Part shown: in pieces, positions 27,525 to 34,642 of the stretch
Position numbering within the stretch: position 1 is the first letter of the stretch
How the letters are laid out: each line of letters starts with the position of its first letter
Assembly: GCA_951812665.1 (NCBI GenBank)
Contig: CATOST010000036.1
Location: forward strand, 62,001 to 126,000
From: an uncultured Acidobacteriota bacterium
GTDB taxonomy: Bacteria > Acidobacteriota > UBA6911 > RPQK01 > JAJDTT01
DNA length: 64,000 bases
Direction: 5' to 3'
Made by a program: the position numbers and the translations under genes
The notes under the pieces: model-generated
Seen by the model: only the letters and a program-made list of their open reading frames with translations
Database searches by the model: none
Told to the model about the DNA's origin: nothing

Positions 27525-29750
27525 ATGAGACCGGTTCTGACGCTGCTTCTGGTTCTGCTGGGAGGCGCCACGCAGGTCTGCTCGGCCGGCGTCGAGGAAG
27601 CCTCCAAAGGCCGATCCAACCGGCTGATCCAGGAGAAGAGCCCCTACCTTCTGCAACACGCCTACAACCCGGTGGACTGGTACCCGTGGGGCGAGGAGGC
27701 CTTCCGCTTGGCCCGGGAAGAGAACCGTCCCATCTTTCTCTCCGTGGGCTACTCGACCTGCTACTGGTGCCACGTGATGGAGCGGGAGGTGTTCGAGGAT
27801 CCCGGCATCGCGGACCTCATGAACCGGTACTTCGTCAACATCAAGGTGGATCGGGAAGAACGTCCCGACGTGGATCGAATCTACATGTCGGCGTTGCTGG
27901 CTCTCGCCGGGAGTGGGGGCTGGCCCATGTCCATGTTCCTGACGCCCGAGCTGGAACCCTTTTTCGGGCGGACCTACGTTCCGCCGGAGACCTTTCAGGC
28001 ACTCATCGACCGGATTCACGAAGTCTGGGTCAAGCATCCGGACGACATCGCCAAGTCGGGCCGGCAACTCACCGAGTTCCTCCGGGAGCAGGCTCGGGTG
28101 GAGGCCGGCGATGCGCCCGTGGAGGTGTCGATTCTCAAGCAGGGGTACGAATCCATTCGAGCCGGTTACGACGAAACCTACGGCGGCTTCGGACGCGGGA
28201 ACAAGTTTCCCCGGCCCGTGGTGTTCAACTTTCTGCTCCGGTATCACCGGAGGGAGGCCGAGAGCCGGTCTCTGGAAATGACCTTGACCACGTTGAAACG
28301 GATGGCGGCCAGTGGGATTTTCGACCACCTGGAGGGTGGCTTTCACCGCTACTCGGTGGACCGCCAGTGGCGGGTCCCCCACTTCGAGAAGATGCTCTAC
28401 GATCAGGCCCAACTGGTGAACTCCTACCTGGAGGCCTACCAGTTGACCCGAAATCCGCTCTTCGCCTCCATAGCCCGGAGGACTCTGGATTACGTGAGTC
28501 GGCGGCTCACCCACCCGCCCGGGGGGTTCTATTCCGCCGAGGACGCCGAGAGCGCTCCCGATCCGTCCCAGCCCAAGCGGAAACGGGAGGGCGCCTTCTA
28601 CGTCTGGACCAAGGCGGAACTGGACCGGATCCTGGGTCCGGAGAAGGGAGCCGTATTCGCCCACAGCTTCGGAGTCGAGCCGGACGGGAACGCTCCGAGC
28701 GACCCGCACCAGGTATTCGTGAACCAGAATATTCTCTACCGGGCACATTCCCTGGAGAAGACGGCGCGCAAGTTCAAGCAGTCTCCGGACCAGGTGGATT
28801 CGGTGCTCCGAGAGTCTCGGCGCCGGCTGCTCCAGACCCGGGACCGGCGGGTGAGGCCCCATCTGGACGACAAGATCCTGGTCTCGTGGAACGGCCTCAT
28901 GATTTCCGCCTTCGCCCGGGCCCACCAGGTCCTGGGGGAGTCCGAATATTTGGAGCAGGCCCGTCGGGCGGCGGACTTCCTCCTGAAACATCTCTACCAG
29001 CAGGAGACGGGACGGCTTCTGAGGCGTTACCGGGAGGGGGAAGCCCGGTTCGAGGGGCACCTGGAAGACTATGCGTTCCTGGTGACGGGTCTCATCGACC
29101 TCTACCAGGCCGGTTCCGACATCCGTGACCTGAAGCGGTCCATGGAGCTGATGGAGGCGGCCGTCGACCTTTTCTACGACCAGGAAACGGGGGCCTTCTT
29201 CGACACCTCGGGACGAGACGCGTCGCTGATCCTGCGGACCCGGGACGACTACGACTCGGCCGAGCCCACGGGGAACTCGGTCGCCGTCTGGAACCTCCTG
29301 CGCCTGGCGGAGATGACCCACCACCCGGAATGGAAGAGACTGGCCGAATCCGCCCTGAAGCATTTCGGGAACCGGTTGCGGGAGCATCCCCAAGCCCTGC
29401 CCCACATGCTCGCTGCCCTCGATTTCCATTTGGGCACGCCGAAGCAGGTGGTCCTGGCGGGCGAACCGTCGGCCGGCGCGATGCGGACTCTGCTCGACGT
29501 GGTCCATTCCACCTACGTTCCCAACAAGGTTCTCCTCTTTGCCGACGGTGGAACCGGACAGGAGTACCTCGGGAGGAGCAACCCGGCCATCCGGGCCATG
29601 ATTCCCGCCGGAGGGAAGGCGACCGCCTACGTCTGCGAGAATTACGTCTGTCAGCTGCCCACCTCGGACCCGGTGGTCCTGGCCCGGTTGCTGGAAGAAG
29701 GACCGGCGGGCGCCGTATCGACCGGGGGCAAAAGTACCTCCGGTCGATGA
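27525..29750 (+). CDS. Secreted DUF255/YyaL-type thioredoxin-fold protein
   Basis: A 741-residue protein with two parts. Residues 30-190 form the DUF255 thioredoxin-like domain, opening with [21 protein letters not shown] and carrying the redox motif C79-Y-W-C82 followed by His. The rest is an alpha/alpha-barrel (six-hairpin) region related to N-acylglucosamine epimerase folds, with GGFHRYSVD and LEDYAFL. Family members (YyaL, human SPATA20) have no settled biochemical role. Unlike most, this one starts with a signal peptide ([14 protein letters not shown]...CSAG), so it is probably periplasmic or lipid-anchored at Cys19. Confidence 0.85.
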   Translation: MRPVLTLLLVLLGGATQVCSAGVEEASKGRSNRLIQEKSPYLLQHAYNPVDWYPWGEEAFRLAREENRPIFLSVGYSTCYWCHVMEREVFEDPGIADLMNRYFVNIKVDREERPDVDRIYMSALLALAGSGGWPMSMFLTPELEPFFGRTYVPPETFQALIDRIHEVWVKHPDDIAKSGRQLTEFLREQARVEAGDAPVEVSILKQGYESIRAGYDETYGGFGRGNKFPRPVVFNFLLRYHRREAESRSLEMTLTTLKRMAASGIFDHLEGGFHRYSVDRQWRVPHFEKMLYDQAQLVNSYLEAYQLTRNPLFASIARRTLDYVSRRLTHPPGGFYSAEDAESAPDPSQPKRKREGAFYVWTKAELDRILGPEKGAVFAHSFGVEPDGNAPSDPHQVFVNQNILYRAHSLEKTARKFKQSPDQVDSVLRESRRRLLQTRDRRVRPHLDDKILVSWNGLMISAFARAHQVLGESEYLEQARRAADFLLKHLYQQETGRLLRRYREGEARFEGHLEDYAFLVTGLIDLYQAGSDIRDLKRSMELMEAAVDLFYDQETGAFFDTSGRDASLILRTRDDYDSAEPTGNSVAVWNLLRLAEMTHHPEWKRLAESALKHFGNRLREHPQALPHMLAALDFHLGTPKQVVLAGEPSAGAMRTLLDVVHSTYVPNKVLLFADGGTGQEYLGRSNPAIRAMIPAGGKATAYVCENYVCQLPTSDPVVLARLLEEGPAGAVSTGGKSTSGR

Positions 29751-29967
29751 TCAGGGGTTCGGAGCGCATCGCTCGTCAGGAGAGGCGATGTCACATTTGC
29801 CTTTCGCGCGCTCACCTGGGCGACGCGAGCCCTGACCACGCCGCATAGGTAGCATCCCGCGTTCGACCACGAAACGAAGCCAGTCTCGAATAGACAGGCC
29901 GTGCGAATCGAGGGGGCTGATATACTGCGGCAGCTTCGGGCGGCTATGCCGAATTGGAGGTGCAGTG
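29751..29967. other. Intergenic stretch without a supported gene; possible -10 for the HicBA pair
   Basis: No protein or RNA gene could be supported here. TATACT at 29921-29926 could be the -10 of the hicB-hicA transcript; no -35 at the right distance is visible. A GGAGG ribosome site lies at 29956-29960. Confidence 0.35.
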
Positions 29968-30174
29968 ATGAGGCAAGTCATGCTTTACCCTGGCGAAGAC
30001 GGTTTTTGGATTGCTGAATGTCCCAGTTTAACGGGTTGCATCAGTCAGGGAAGAACCAAGCAGGAAGCCATTGTGAATATCAAAGAGGCAATTGCCGGAT
30101 ATATCGCCTCTCTTGAAGAAGACGGATTGCCGATTCCGGAAGAACACTTTGAGGCAGTCGTAGTCGCCCTATGA
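29968..30174 (+). CDS. hicB: HicB-type antitoxin
   Basis: A 68-residue protein with the partial RNase H-like HicB fold: VMLYPGEDGFWIAECPSLTGCISQGRTKQEA is the type pattern (strand, GCxSQG turn, helix). There is no added DNA-binding domain, so this is the short type. The ATG at 29968 has a GGAGG site 7 nt upstream; the GTG just before it is a weaker choice. Its stop overlaps the toxin start (ATGA). The local base composition is A+T-richer than the flanking genes, in keeping with a mobile module. Confidence 0.86.
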   Translation: MRQVMLYPGEDGFWIAECPSLTGCISQGRTKQEAIVNIKEAIAGYIASLEEDGLPIPEEHFEAVVVAL

Positions 30175-30392
30175 AGAGGTTGCCGAGAATATCGGGACGG
30201 GACTGCGCGAAAGCACTTGGTAAAATCGGTTATTACCTGAAGCGACAACATGGCAGCCATATGATTTTGCGTCGAGACATTCCTTTCTCTCAGGTAGTAG
30301 TTCCCGATCACAAGGAACTGGACAGGGGTACCTTGCGTGGGATCATCAGGCATGTACGCCTCAGTGTTGAAGAGTTTTCGAGGCTGCTGTGA
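30171..30392 (+). CDS. hicA: HicA-type mRNA interferase toxin
   Basis: A 73-residue double-stranded-RNA-binding-fold toxin. The catalytic His is in RQHGSHMILRR (family GSHxxxxR), and the C-terminal LDRGTLRGIIRHVRLSVEEF is the usual LxxGTLxxIxxQ block. HicA cuts mRNAs when HicB is degraded. The order here is antitoxin before toxin. The Gln common in the terminal block is His here. Confidence 0.87.
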   Translation: MKRLPRISGRDCAKALGKIGYYLKRQHGSHMILRRDIPFSQVVVPDHKELDRGTLRGIIRHVRLSVEEFSRLL

Positions 30393-30427
30393 CCCGAATC
30401 GAGAGTGGGGAAATGGATAGGGTTCCC

Positions 30428-30470
30428 GCCGCTGACTGAAGTTCGGGGATTCCCCGGTTCTCTCAGCGGC
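30428..30470. repeat. Nested inverted repeat between two toxin-antitoxin modules
   Basis: The outer arms GCCGCTGA (30428-30435) and TCAGCGGC (30463-30470) enclose an inner hairpin CGGGGA/TCCCCG (30444-30456). It lies 36 nt after the HicA stop. It could be a terminator for hicBA or a structured leader; no U-tract follows. Confidence 0.45.
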
Positions 30471-30484
30471 TCCGGCAGTTGACC

Positions 30485-30510
30485 GGATGCCATATAGGAC
30501 TATGGCATCC
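30485..30510. promoter_or_regulatory. Perfect 9-bp inverted repeat, likely operator of the second VapBC pair
   Basis: GGATGCCAT at 30485-30493 and ATGGCATCC at 30502-30510 are perfect complements with an 8-nt spacer, ending 20 nt before the antitoxin start. Placement and symmetry suit autoregulation by the antitoxin-toxin complex. Confidence 0.6.
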
Positions 30511-30530
30511 ATTATGGTGTAATCCTCCCT

Positions 30531-30737
30531 GTGGAAAAGACCCAGAAAATCACGGTTCACGTCCCATCCGATCTGCTAGGGAAGGCTCGGAAATCCACAG
30601 GTCGCGGCATCACTGAAACGGTGCGACAGGGTCTTCGACTGGTTGCCGCCGCCGACGCCTACCGGAGTCTCCGGGCACTCCGGGGGAAAGTGGCGGTATC
30701 CATCGATCTGGAGACACTTCGCGAGGATGGACGGTGA
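30531..30737 (+). CDS. Short ribbon-helix-helix-like antitoxin
   Basis: A 68-residue protein starting at GTG. KITVHVPSDLLGKARKSTGRGITETVRQGLRLV has the strand and two helices of a ribbon-helix-helix or VapB-like DNA-binding fold, with a short C-terminal toxin-binding tail (VAVSIDLETLREDGR). The stop overlaps the PIN gene start (GTGA). A palindromic operator lies just upstream. The assignment rests on fold pattern plus the toxin neighbour. Confidence 0.75.
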   Translation: MEKTQKITVHVPSDLLGKARKSTGRGITETVRQGLRLVAAADAYRSLRALRGKVAVSIDLETLREDGR

Positions 30738-31108
30738 TCGCCGTGGATTCCTGTTCGTTGATCGCGTTTCTCCGCGGTGACGAAGGCAGCGATGTGGATT
30801 GGCTGGAACAAGCCTTGGCGCTGAATCAGGTCGTGCTTCCTCCGGTCGTACTGACGGAGATCCTGAGTGATCCGGGACTGGATCGCCGCGTCTCCCGGCT
30901 GCTCCGAGAGCTGCCGGTTCTGGAGATCCTTCCCGGTTTCTGGGAACGAGCAGCAGGCACCCGCGAGCGGATCCTGGCGAGCCGTCGGAGGGCGCGTCTG
31001 GCGGATACGTTGATCAGCCAGTCGTGTATCGATCACCAAGCACCCCTGATCACCCGAGACCGCGATTTTCGGCATTTTGCCGAACACGCCGGGCTGGAAT
31101 TGATTTAA
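30734..31108 (+). CDS. PIN-domain toxin, VapC-like
   Basis: A 124-residue PIN nuclease. AVDSCSLIAFLRGD provides the first Asp, VVLTEILSD the conserved Glu, RARLADTLISQSCIDH the third acidic site, and LITRDRDFRHFAEH the fourth. All four acidic positions of the PIN active site are therefore present. It starts at a GTG within the antitoxin stop. Its stop lies about 20 nt before a GGGGACA-type inverted repeat that may end the transcript. Confidence 0.85.
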   Translation: MIAVDSCSLIAFLRGDEGSDVDWLEQALALNQVVLPPVVLTEILSDPGLDRRVSRLLRELPVLEILPGFWERAAGTRERILASRRRARLADTLISQSCIDHQAPLITRDRDFRHFAEHAGLELI

Positions 31109-31127
31109 GGATCGGGGCGACCTGGGA

Positions 31128-31147
31128 GGGGGGACAGTCTTGTCCCC
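31128..31147. repeat. GGGACAGTCT-family copy forming a short hairpin
   Basis: GGGGACAGTCTTGTCCCC: GGGGACA pairs with TGTCCCC around a 4-nt loop. It fills the gap between two converging genes and shares GGGACAGTCT with copies near 41.5 kb and on both flanks of the RAYT gene. Confidence 0.65.
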
Positions 31148-31151
31148 CTCT

Positions 31152-32528
31152 TCATCTCCGGCCGCAGCACTTCTTGTACTTCTTGCCACTTCCGCAGAGG
31201 CAGGGATCGTTTCGTCCGGGGCGGCGTCTTCCCTGAACTGCCAGATCCTGCCGCCGGACCCAGGTCATGACGTTGGCTGGGGCTCGTCCCTGACGAAGCT
31301 CTCCCGCCATGAAACGCATATAGGGGTCGATATGCCCGAAGAAGAGTTTGTATCCGGCGCAGAGGTAGTTGAGCCCCTCCTCCCCCTGGGGTGTCCGGAT
31401 GAAGCGGTGCTTGGGACACTCGCCGTTGCAGGCGAACCGGACCTCGCATTCCCGGCAGTAGCGGGGGAGGAGGTCCCGCTTGTTCTGGCCGAAACGGACC
31501 TGGCTGGATGAGGTGACCAGGGACCCCATGGGGTCCTCCATGATGTTGCCCAGGAGGTTTTCGGGGTAGACGTAGTGGTTGCAGGAATAGAGGTCTCCGT
31601 TGTGTTCCAGGGCCAGGGCCGTGCCGCAGGTCTCGCGGAAGACACACAAGCTGGCGCTCATACCCATCCAACTCTCCAGGGCCACGTCGAAGATCTGCAC
31701 GTAATACCGGCCCACGTCCCGCCGCACCCACTCGTCGAAAATGGTGCAGAGGAACTTGCCGTACTGGACCGCTTCCACCGACCAGGGCGTCACCCGGGCC
31801 GGCTCCCCCGAATCCGGGGAAATCAGCACCAGGCCGGCGTCGTCCGGCTGGTCCGAAACCCGCTCCACGATGGGAATGAATTGCATGAAGCGGCTACCCG
31901 CCTCCTTGAGAAAGCGGTACACCTCCAGGGGATGGCGGGAGTTGCTCCTTTGCACCACCGTCAGGGTGTTGTACTCGACACCGTGTTTCCGGAGGTAGCC
32001 CAGTCCCCTCATCACTCTTCGAAAGGAAGGGGCTCCCCCCTTGTCCACCCGGTAGCGGTCATGGAGACGCTCGGGCCCGTCGATGGAGATCCCCACCAGG
32101 AATCGGTTCTGGGCCAGGAACTCTCCCCAACGGTCGTCCAACAGGACGCCGTTGGTCTGAAAGCCGTTCTCGATCTTTTTTCCCGCCGCGTACTTGGCCT
32201 GTAGCCGGACCACCTTCCGGAAGAAATCCACACCCAGGAGGGTGGGCTCGCCCCCCTGCCAGGCGAAGCTGATGACCGGCGCGCTCTGGGACTCGATGTA
32301 CTGGCGGACGTAGGATTCCAGGACCTCTTCCCGCATCGCCCACCGTGACGTATCTGCGTAGAGGTTCTCCTTTTCCAGGTAGAAGCAGTACTTGCAGTCC
32401 AGGTTGCAGATCGGCCCCGTGGGCTTGGTGAGGACGTGGAAGGCCTTGATTTCAGCGGGGGCAGCCGACGGGTTCATCTTGGGAGTCACCTGGGACAAGT
32501 CTACACCGCGACCGCTTCTGGTTGACAT
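31152..32528 (-). CDS. Radical SAM sulfatase-maturase-like enzyme with SPASM and SEC-C domains
   Basis: A 458-residue protein. CNLDCKYCFYLEKENLY near residue 38 binds the radical SAM cluster and closely follows anaerobic sulfatase-maturating enzymes. GGEPTLLG is the SAM-binding block. The C-terminal SPASM region has CxxxxxCG...SCNHYVYPENLLGN and further Cys blocks (CRECEVRFACNGECP) for two auxiliary clusters. The last 20 residues form a SEC-C zinc motif (CLCGSGKKYKKCC). Such enzymes oxidise Cys or Ser to formylglycine in sulfatases, yet no sulfatase is encoded in the window. ATG 32477 is an alternative start with an AGGTGA site. It lies 3 nt after the hydrolase-like gene. Confidence 0.88.
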   Translation of the reverse strand: MSTRSGRGVDLSQVTPKMNPSAAPAEIKAFHVLTKPTGPICNLDCKYCFYLEKENLYADTSRWAMREEVLESYVRQYIESQSAPVISFAWQGGEPTLLGVDFFRKVVRLQAKYAAGKKIENGFQTNGVLLDDRWGEFLAQNRFLVGISIDGPERLHDRYRVDKGGAPSFRRVMRGLGYLRKHGVEYNTLTVVQRSNSRHPLEVYRFLKEAGSRFMQFIPIVERVSDQPDDAGLVLISPDSGEPARVTPWSVEAVQYGKFLCTIFDEWVRRDVGRYYVQIFDVALESWMGMSASLCVFRETCGTALALEHNGDLYSCNHYVYPENLLGNIMEDPMGSLVTSSSQVRFGQNKRDLLPRYCRECEVRFACNGECPKHRFIRTPQGEEGLNYLCAGYKLFFGHIDPYMRFMAGELRQGRAPANVMTWVRRQDLAVQGRRRPGRNDPCLCGSGKKYKKCCGRR

Positions 32529-32531
32529 GCA

Positions 32532-33953
32532 TCAGCCGTGGCCTGCGGCCGTCCCGATAATATCGAGCTTCTCGTCGCTCAGATAACCATACCGGTTGAT
32601 CCAGCAACCATGCCGGCTCGCCGCCATGGCGGTCTCCACGCGGTTTCGGAAGTCCTCGGCCGGCCCGTAACCATGCGCCAGGGCGTAGACAGGGGTCTCG
32701 CCCGCTTCAAGCTGGGCCTGGACGATCTTGCGGTGCTGGGCCGCGGCGCCGGCCGGATGCGGTTCGTCGGGGGCCGGATAGTAGAGATCCTCCAGCCGTT
32801 CGGGAGTCCATTCATCGGAGATGCCGAACAGACGAACCAGCGCTCTCGCCAATAGCCAACCCGAGACTCCGGGATTGGTCCGGCGCAGTTGGTCCCCGTA
32901 GAACCGGAGCATCATGGGCCAGTGCATCGTATAGAGCTTGACCGAGATGGCTGAGCTGTACCGGCCGACCAGGCGGTAGTCCATTCCCGAGAACGTGTTC
33001 CAGGGAGGCGGAAACGCGTTGGACCACAGCTCCATATGACCTGCGCCCGTTTCGTCCATGGTCTTGCGGAACCCTGCGTGCAACGATTCCACCAGCTTGG
33101 CCTTGAATCGGATCCAGTCCGCCAGGCCGGCGGAATCCGGCAGGAGGCGCCGCCGGGCCTCGGCGGGGCTCCCGGCTTCGGCACAGGCCGACAGATCGGA
33201 ATCGTCGAGGTCACCATGAAGCCGGGCGTAAGTTTTGGCGGCGGCGCGGCGCATCCGGTCGACATCGAATCCCATCGCTTCCGCTTCTCTCCGGGCCGGC
33301 TCGCTGAAGTCGAGGAAGATGGAATCCAGGAGGTAGGGGGGATATTCGGGCCAGTCCACTCGAAGGCCGTTGAGGTCCGGGTACTGCCGGCAGAGGTCCC
33401 GGATCAGAGCGTGGGCATACTCCCGGATGTGAGGACTGGCCAGGCTTCCGTTGGCCGAGAGACGGCGTTTGGGAATGCTTCCGTCGGGCAGGCGAGGAAT
33501 GTCTTCGAGTTCCGGTTTCCCGAACTGAACCCGGTAACCCGGGGGGATGGCCGCCTGAACCTGCAGGTAGACCTTCAGTCCCCGGGATCGGGCGGTCTGG
33601 ATGAACCGCTCGACCATGGGACCTTGTTCGGCGGTCAGGCCATCGGGCGACGGAGGCTGATAGCGCAGACCGCGATAGAGGCGGAGATCGGGGCGGAAGC
33701 TCGGGGCCGTCCGGGTCCGGAGTTCCCGCTTCCTCCAGAGCGGCCGATCCAGCCGCCGGACCTTCCCGGCTCCGGCGTCGATGGGAGGCTCCCGGAAACC
33801 GGACTGCGAGTCCGCCGGCTGCATCACGTACGGCGAAGTCGTCACCGCCGTGACCCCGGCACGATTCTGCAGGTTGTCGAGCACGCCGTTGACGGACTCG
33901 CTCTGGAAGTACTCGGGCAGCAGAGTGACGCCGATGAACTCTGAGCCAGCCAA
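32532..33953 (-). CDS. Putative TIM-barrel glycoside hydrolase-like protein
   Basis: A 473-residue protein without signal peptide. VTAVTTSPYVMQ, RGLKVYLQVQAAIP, LNGLRVDWPEYPPYLLDSIFLDFS and HMELWSNAFPPPWNTFSGMDYRLVGRYS follow a strand-helix rhythm with acidic residues at strand ends (VDWPEY), as in glycosidase-like TIM barrels. The exact family and substrate were not recognised. The TTG start has a GGGAG site 5 nt before it. It lies 9 nt behind a PIN toxin gene and 3 nt ahead of the radical SAM gene, so all are probably on one message. Function remains a suggestion. Confidence 0.55.
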   Translation of the reverse strand: MAGSEFIGVTLLPEYFQSESVNGVLDNLQNRAGVTAVTTSPYVMQPADSQSGFREPPIDAGAGKVRRLDRPLWRKRELRTRTAPSFRPDLRLYRGLRYQPPSPDGLTAEQGPMVERFIQTARSRGLKVYLQVQAAIPPGYRVQFGKPELEDIPRLPDGSIPKRRLSANGSLASPHIREYAHALIRDLCRQYPDLNGLRVDWPEYPPYLLDSIFLDFSEPARREAEAMGFDVDRMRRAAAKTYARLHGDLDDSDLSACAEAGSPAEARRRLLPDSAGLADWIRFKAKLVESLHAGFRKTMDETGAGHMELWSNAFPPPWNTFSGMDYRLVGRYSSAISVKLYTMHWPMMLRFYGDQLRRTNPGVSGWLLARALVRLFGISDEWTPERLEDLYYPAPDEPHPAGAAAQHRKIVQAQLEAGETPVYALAHGYGPAEDFRNRVETAMAASRHGCWINRYGYLSDEKLDIIGTAAGHG

Positions 33954-33962
33954 CGTATCTCC

Positions 33963-34337
33963 CTACATCAACTCGAGACCGGGCAGATCGCCGAAGTCGT
34001 CGCAGTTCAGCGTCCAGAGGGCAGCATCCTGTGCCAGTGCGCAGGCCGCCACGGCGAGATCGACCTCGCGCCCCCGAGGGCGAGGCGCCTGCCGGTAAAG
34101 CATCGCGGCTTGGGCGGCAGCTTCGGCATCGAACGGGACTGCTGCGCGGCGCGAAAACATTTCCTCCTGCACCTGCAACTCTGCGGTCGTGCGGGGCCCG
34201 CGCAGCCATTCATACAGCACGATCGTCGACAGGATCACTCGGTGGCCTTCCGCCACGAATGCCGACAGCCGTTCCAGCGAACGGCGAGGGCCTGTGAGCG
34301 CATCGATGAGCGCCGACGTATCCAGATGAATCGTCAC
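33963..34337 (-). CDS. PIN-domain toxin, VapC-like
   Basis: A 124-residue PIN nuclease. MTIHLDTSALIDALTG carries the first Asp, STIVLYEWLRG the Glu, VDLAVAACALAQDA the third acidic site and LNCDDFGDLPGL the last. The start GTG overlaps the stop of the RHH antitoxin gene (GTGA), which set the start; a much longer open frame upstream is a high-G+C artefact. A ribonuclease toxin is expected. Confidence 0.85.
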   Translation of the reverse strand: MTIHLDTSALIDALTGPRRSLERLSAFVAEGHRVILSTIVLYEWLRGPRTTAELQVQEEMFSRRAAVPFDAEAAAQAAMLYRQAPRPRGREVDLAVAACALAQDAALWTLNCDDFGDLPGLELM

Positions 34338-34615
34338 GGCGTTGGTCCGGATCGTCCGCCGTGGCGTCGCGCGGCCCGCACCGCGCGGATCTCGGCGTCG
34401 ACGCTCTGCTCGGAGCGGGTCACCGGTGCGTCGCGCAGGCGGTCGAGCACCGCCAGCAGACGAAGCCTTTCCCGTTCGCTGAGCCGATCCTTCCGCGCGG
34501 CGTAGTCGGCGACTGCTTCCCGGACCACATGGCTCTGCGCCATGCCGAGAAGATCCGCCATCCGACGGATCTGCCGCACCGTCGCCTCGTGGAGAGAGTA
34601 AGTGACCTTTACCAT
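34334..34615 (-). CDS. Ribbon-helix-helix (CopG-type) antitoxin
   Basis: A 93-residue protein. MVKVTYSLHEATVRQIRRMADLLGMAQSHVVREAVADYAAR is a standard ribbon-helix-helix opening (strand, helix, turn with S-x-VVREAV, helix). The C-terminal half is charged and likely binds the PIN toxin. It begins 27 nt after the addA-like stop, so it may be carried on the addBA transcript. Confidence 0.82.
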   Translation of the reverse strand: MVKVTYSLHEATVRQIRRMADLLGMAQSHVVREAVADYAARKDRLSERERLRLLAVLDRLRDAPVTRSEQSVDAEIRAVRAARRHGGRSGPTP

Positions 34616-34642
34616 ACTGAGGCAATACTGCGATAATTTCGC

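Noticed and set aside
27438-29507. A 689-codon minus-strand frame under the DUF255 gene
   Set aside because: A shadow frame; the plus-strand protein has a clear family signature.
29751-29981. A 76-codon minus-strand frame between the DUF255 gene and HicB
   Set aside because: No recognisable motif and no ribosome site; it overlaps the hicB start region.
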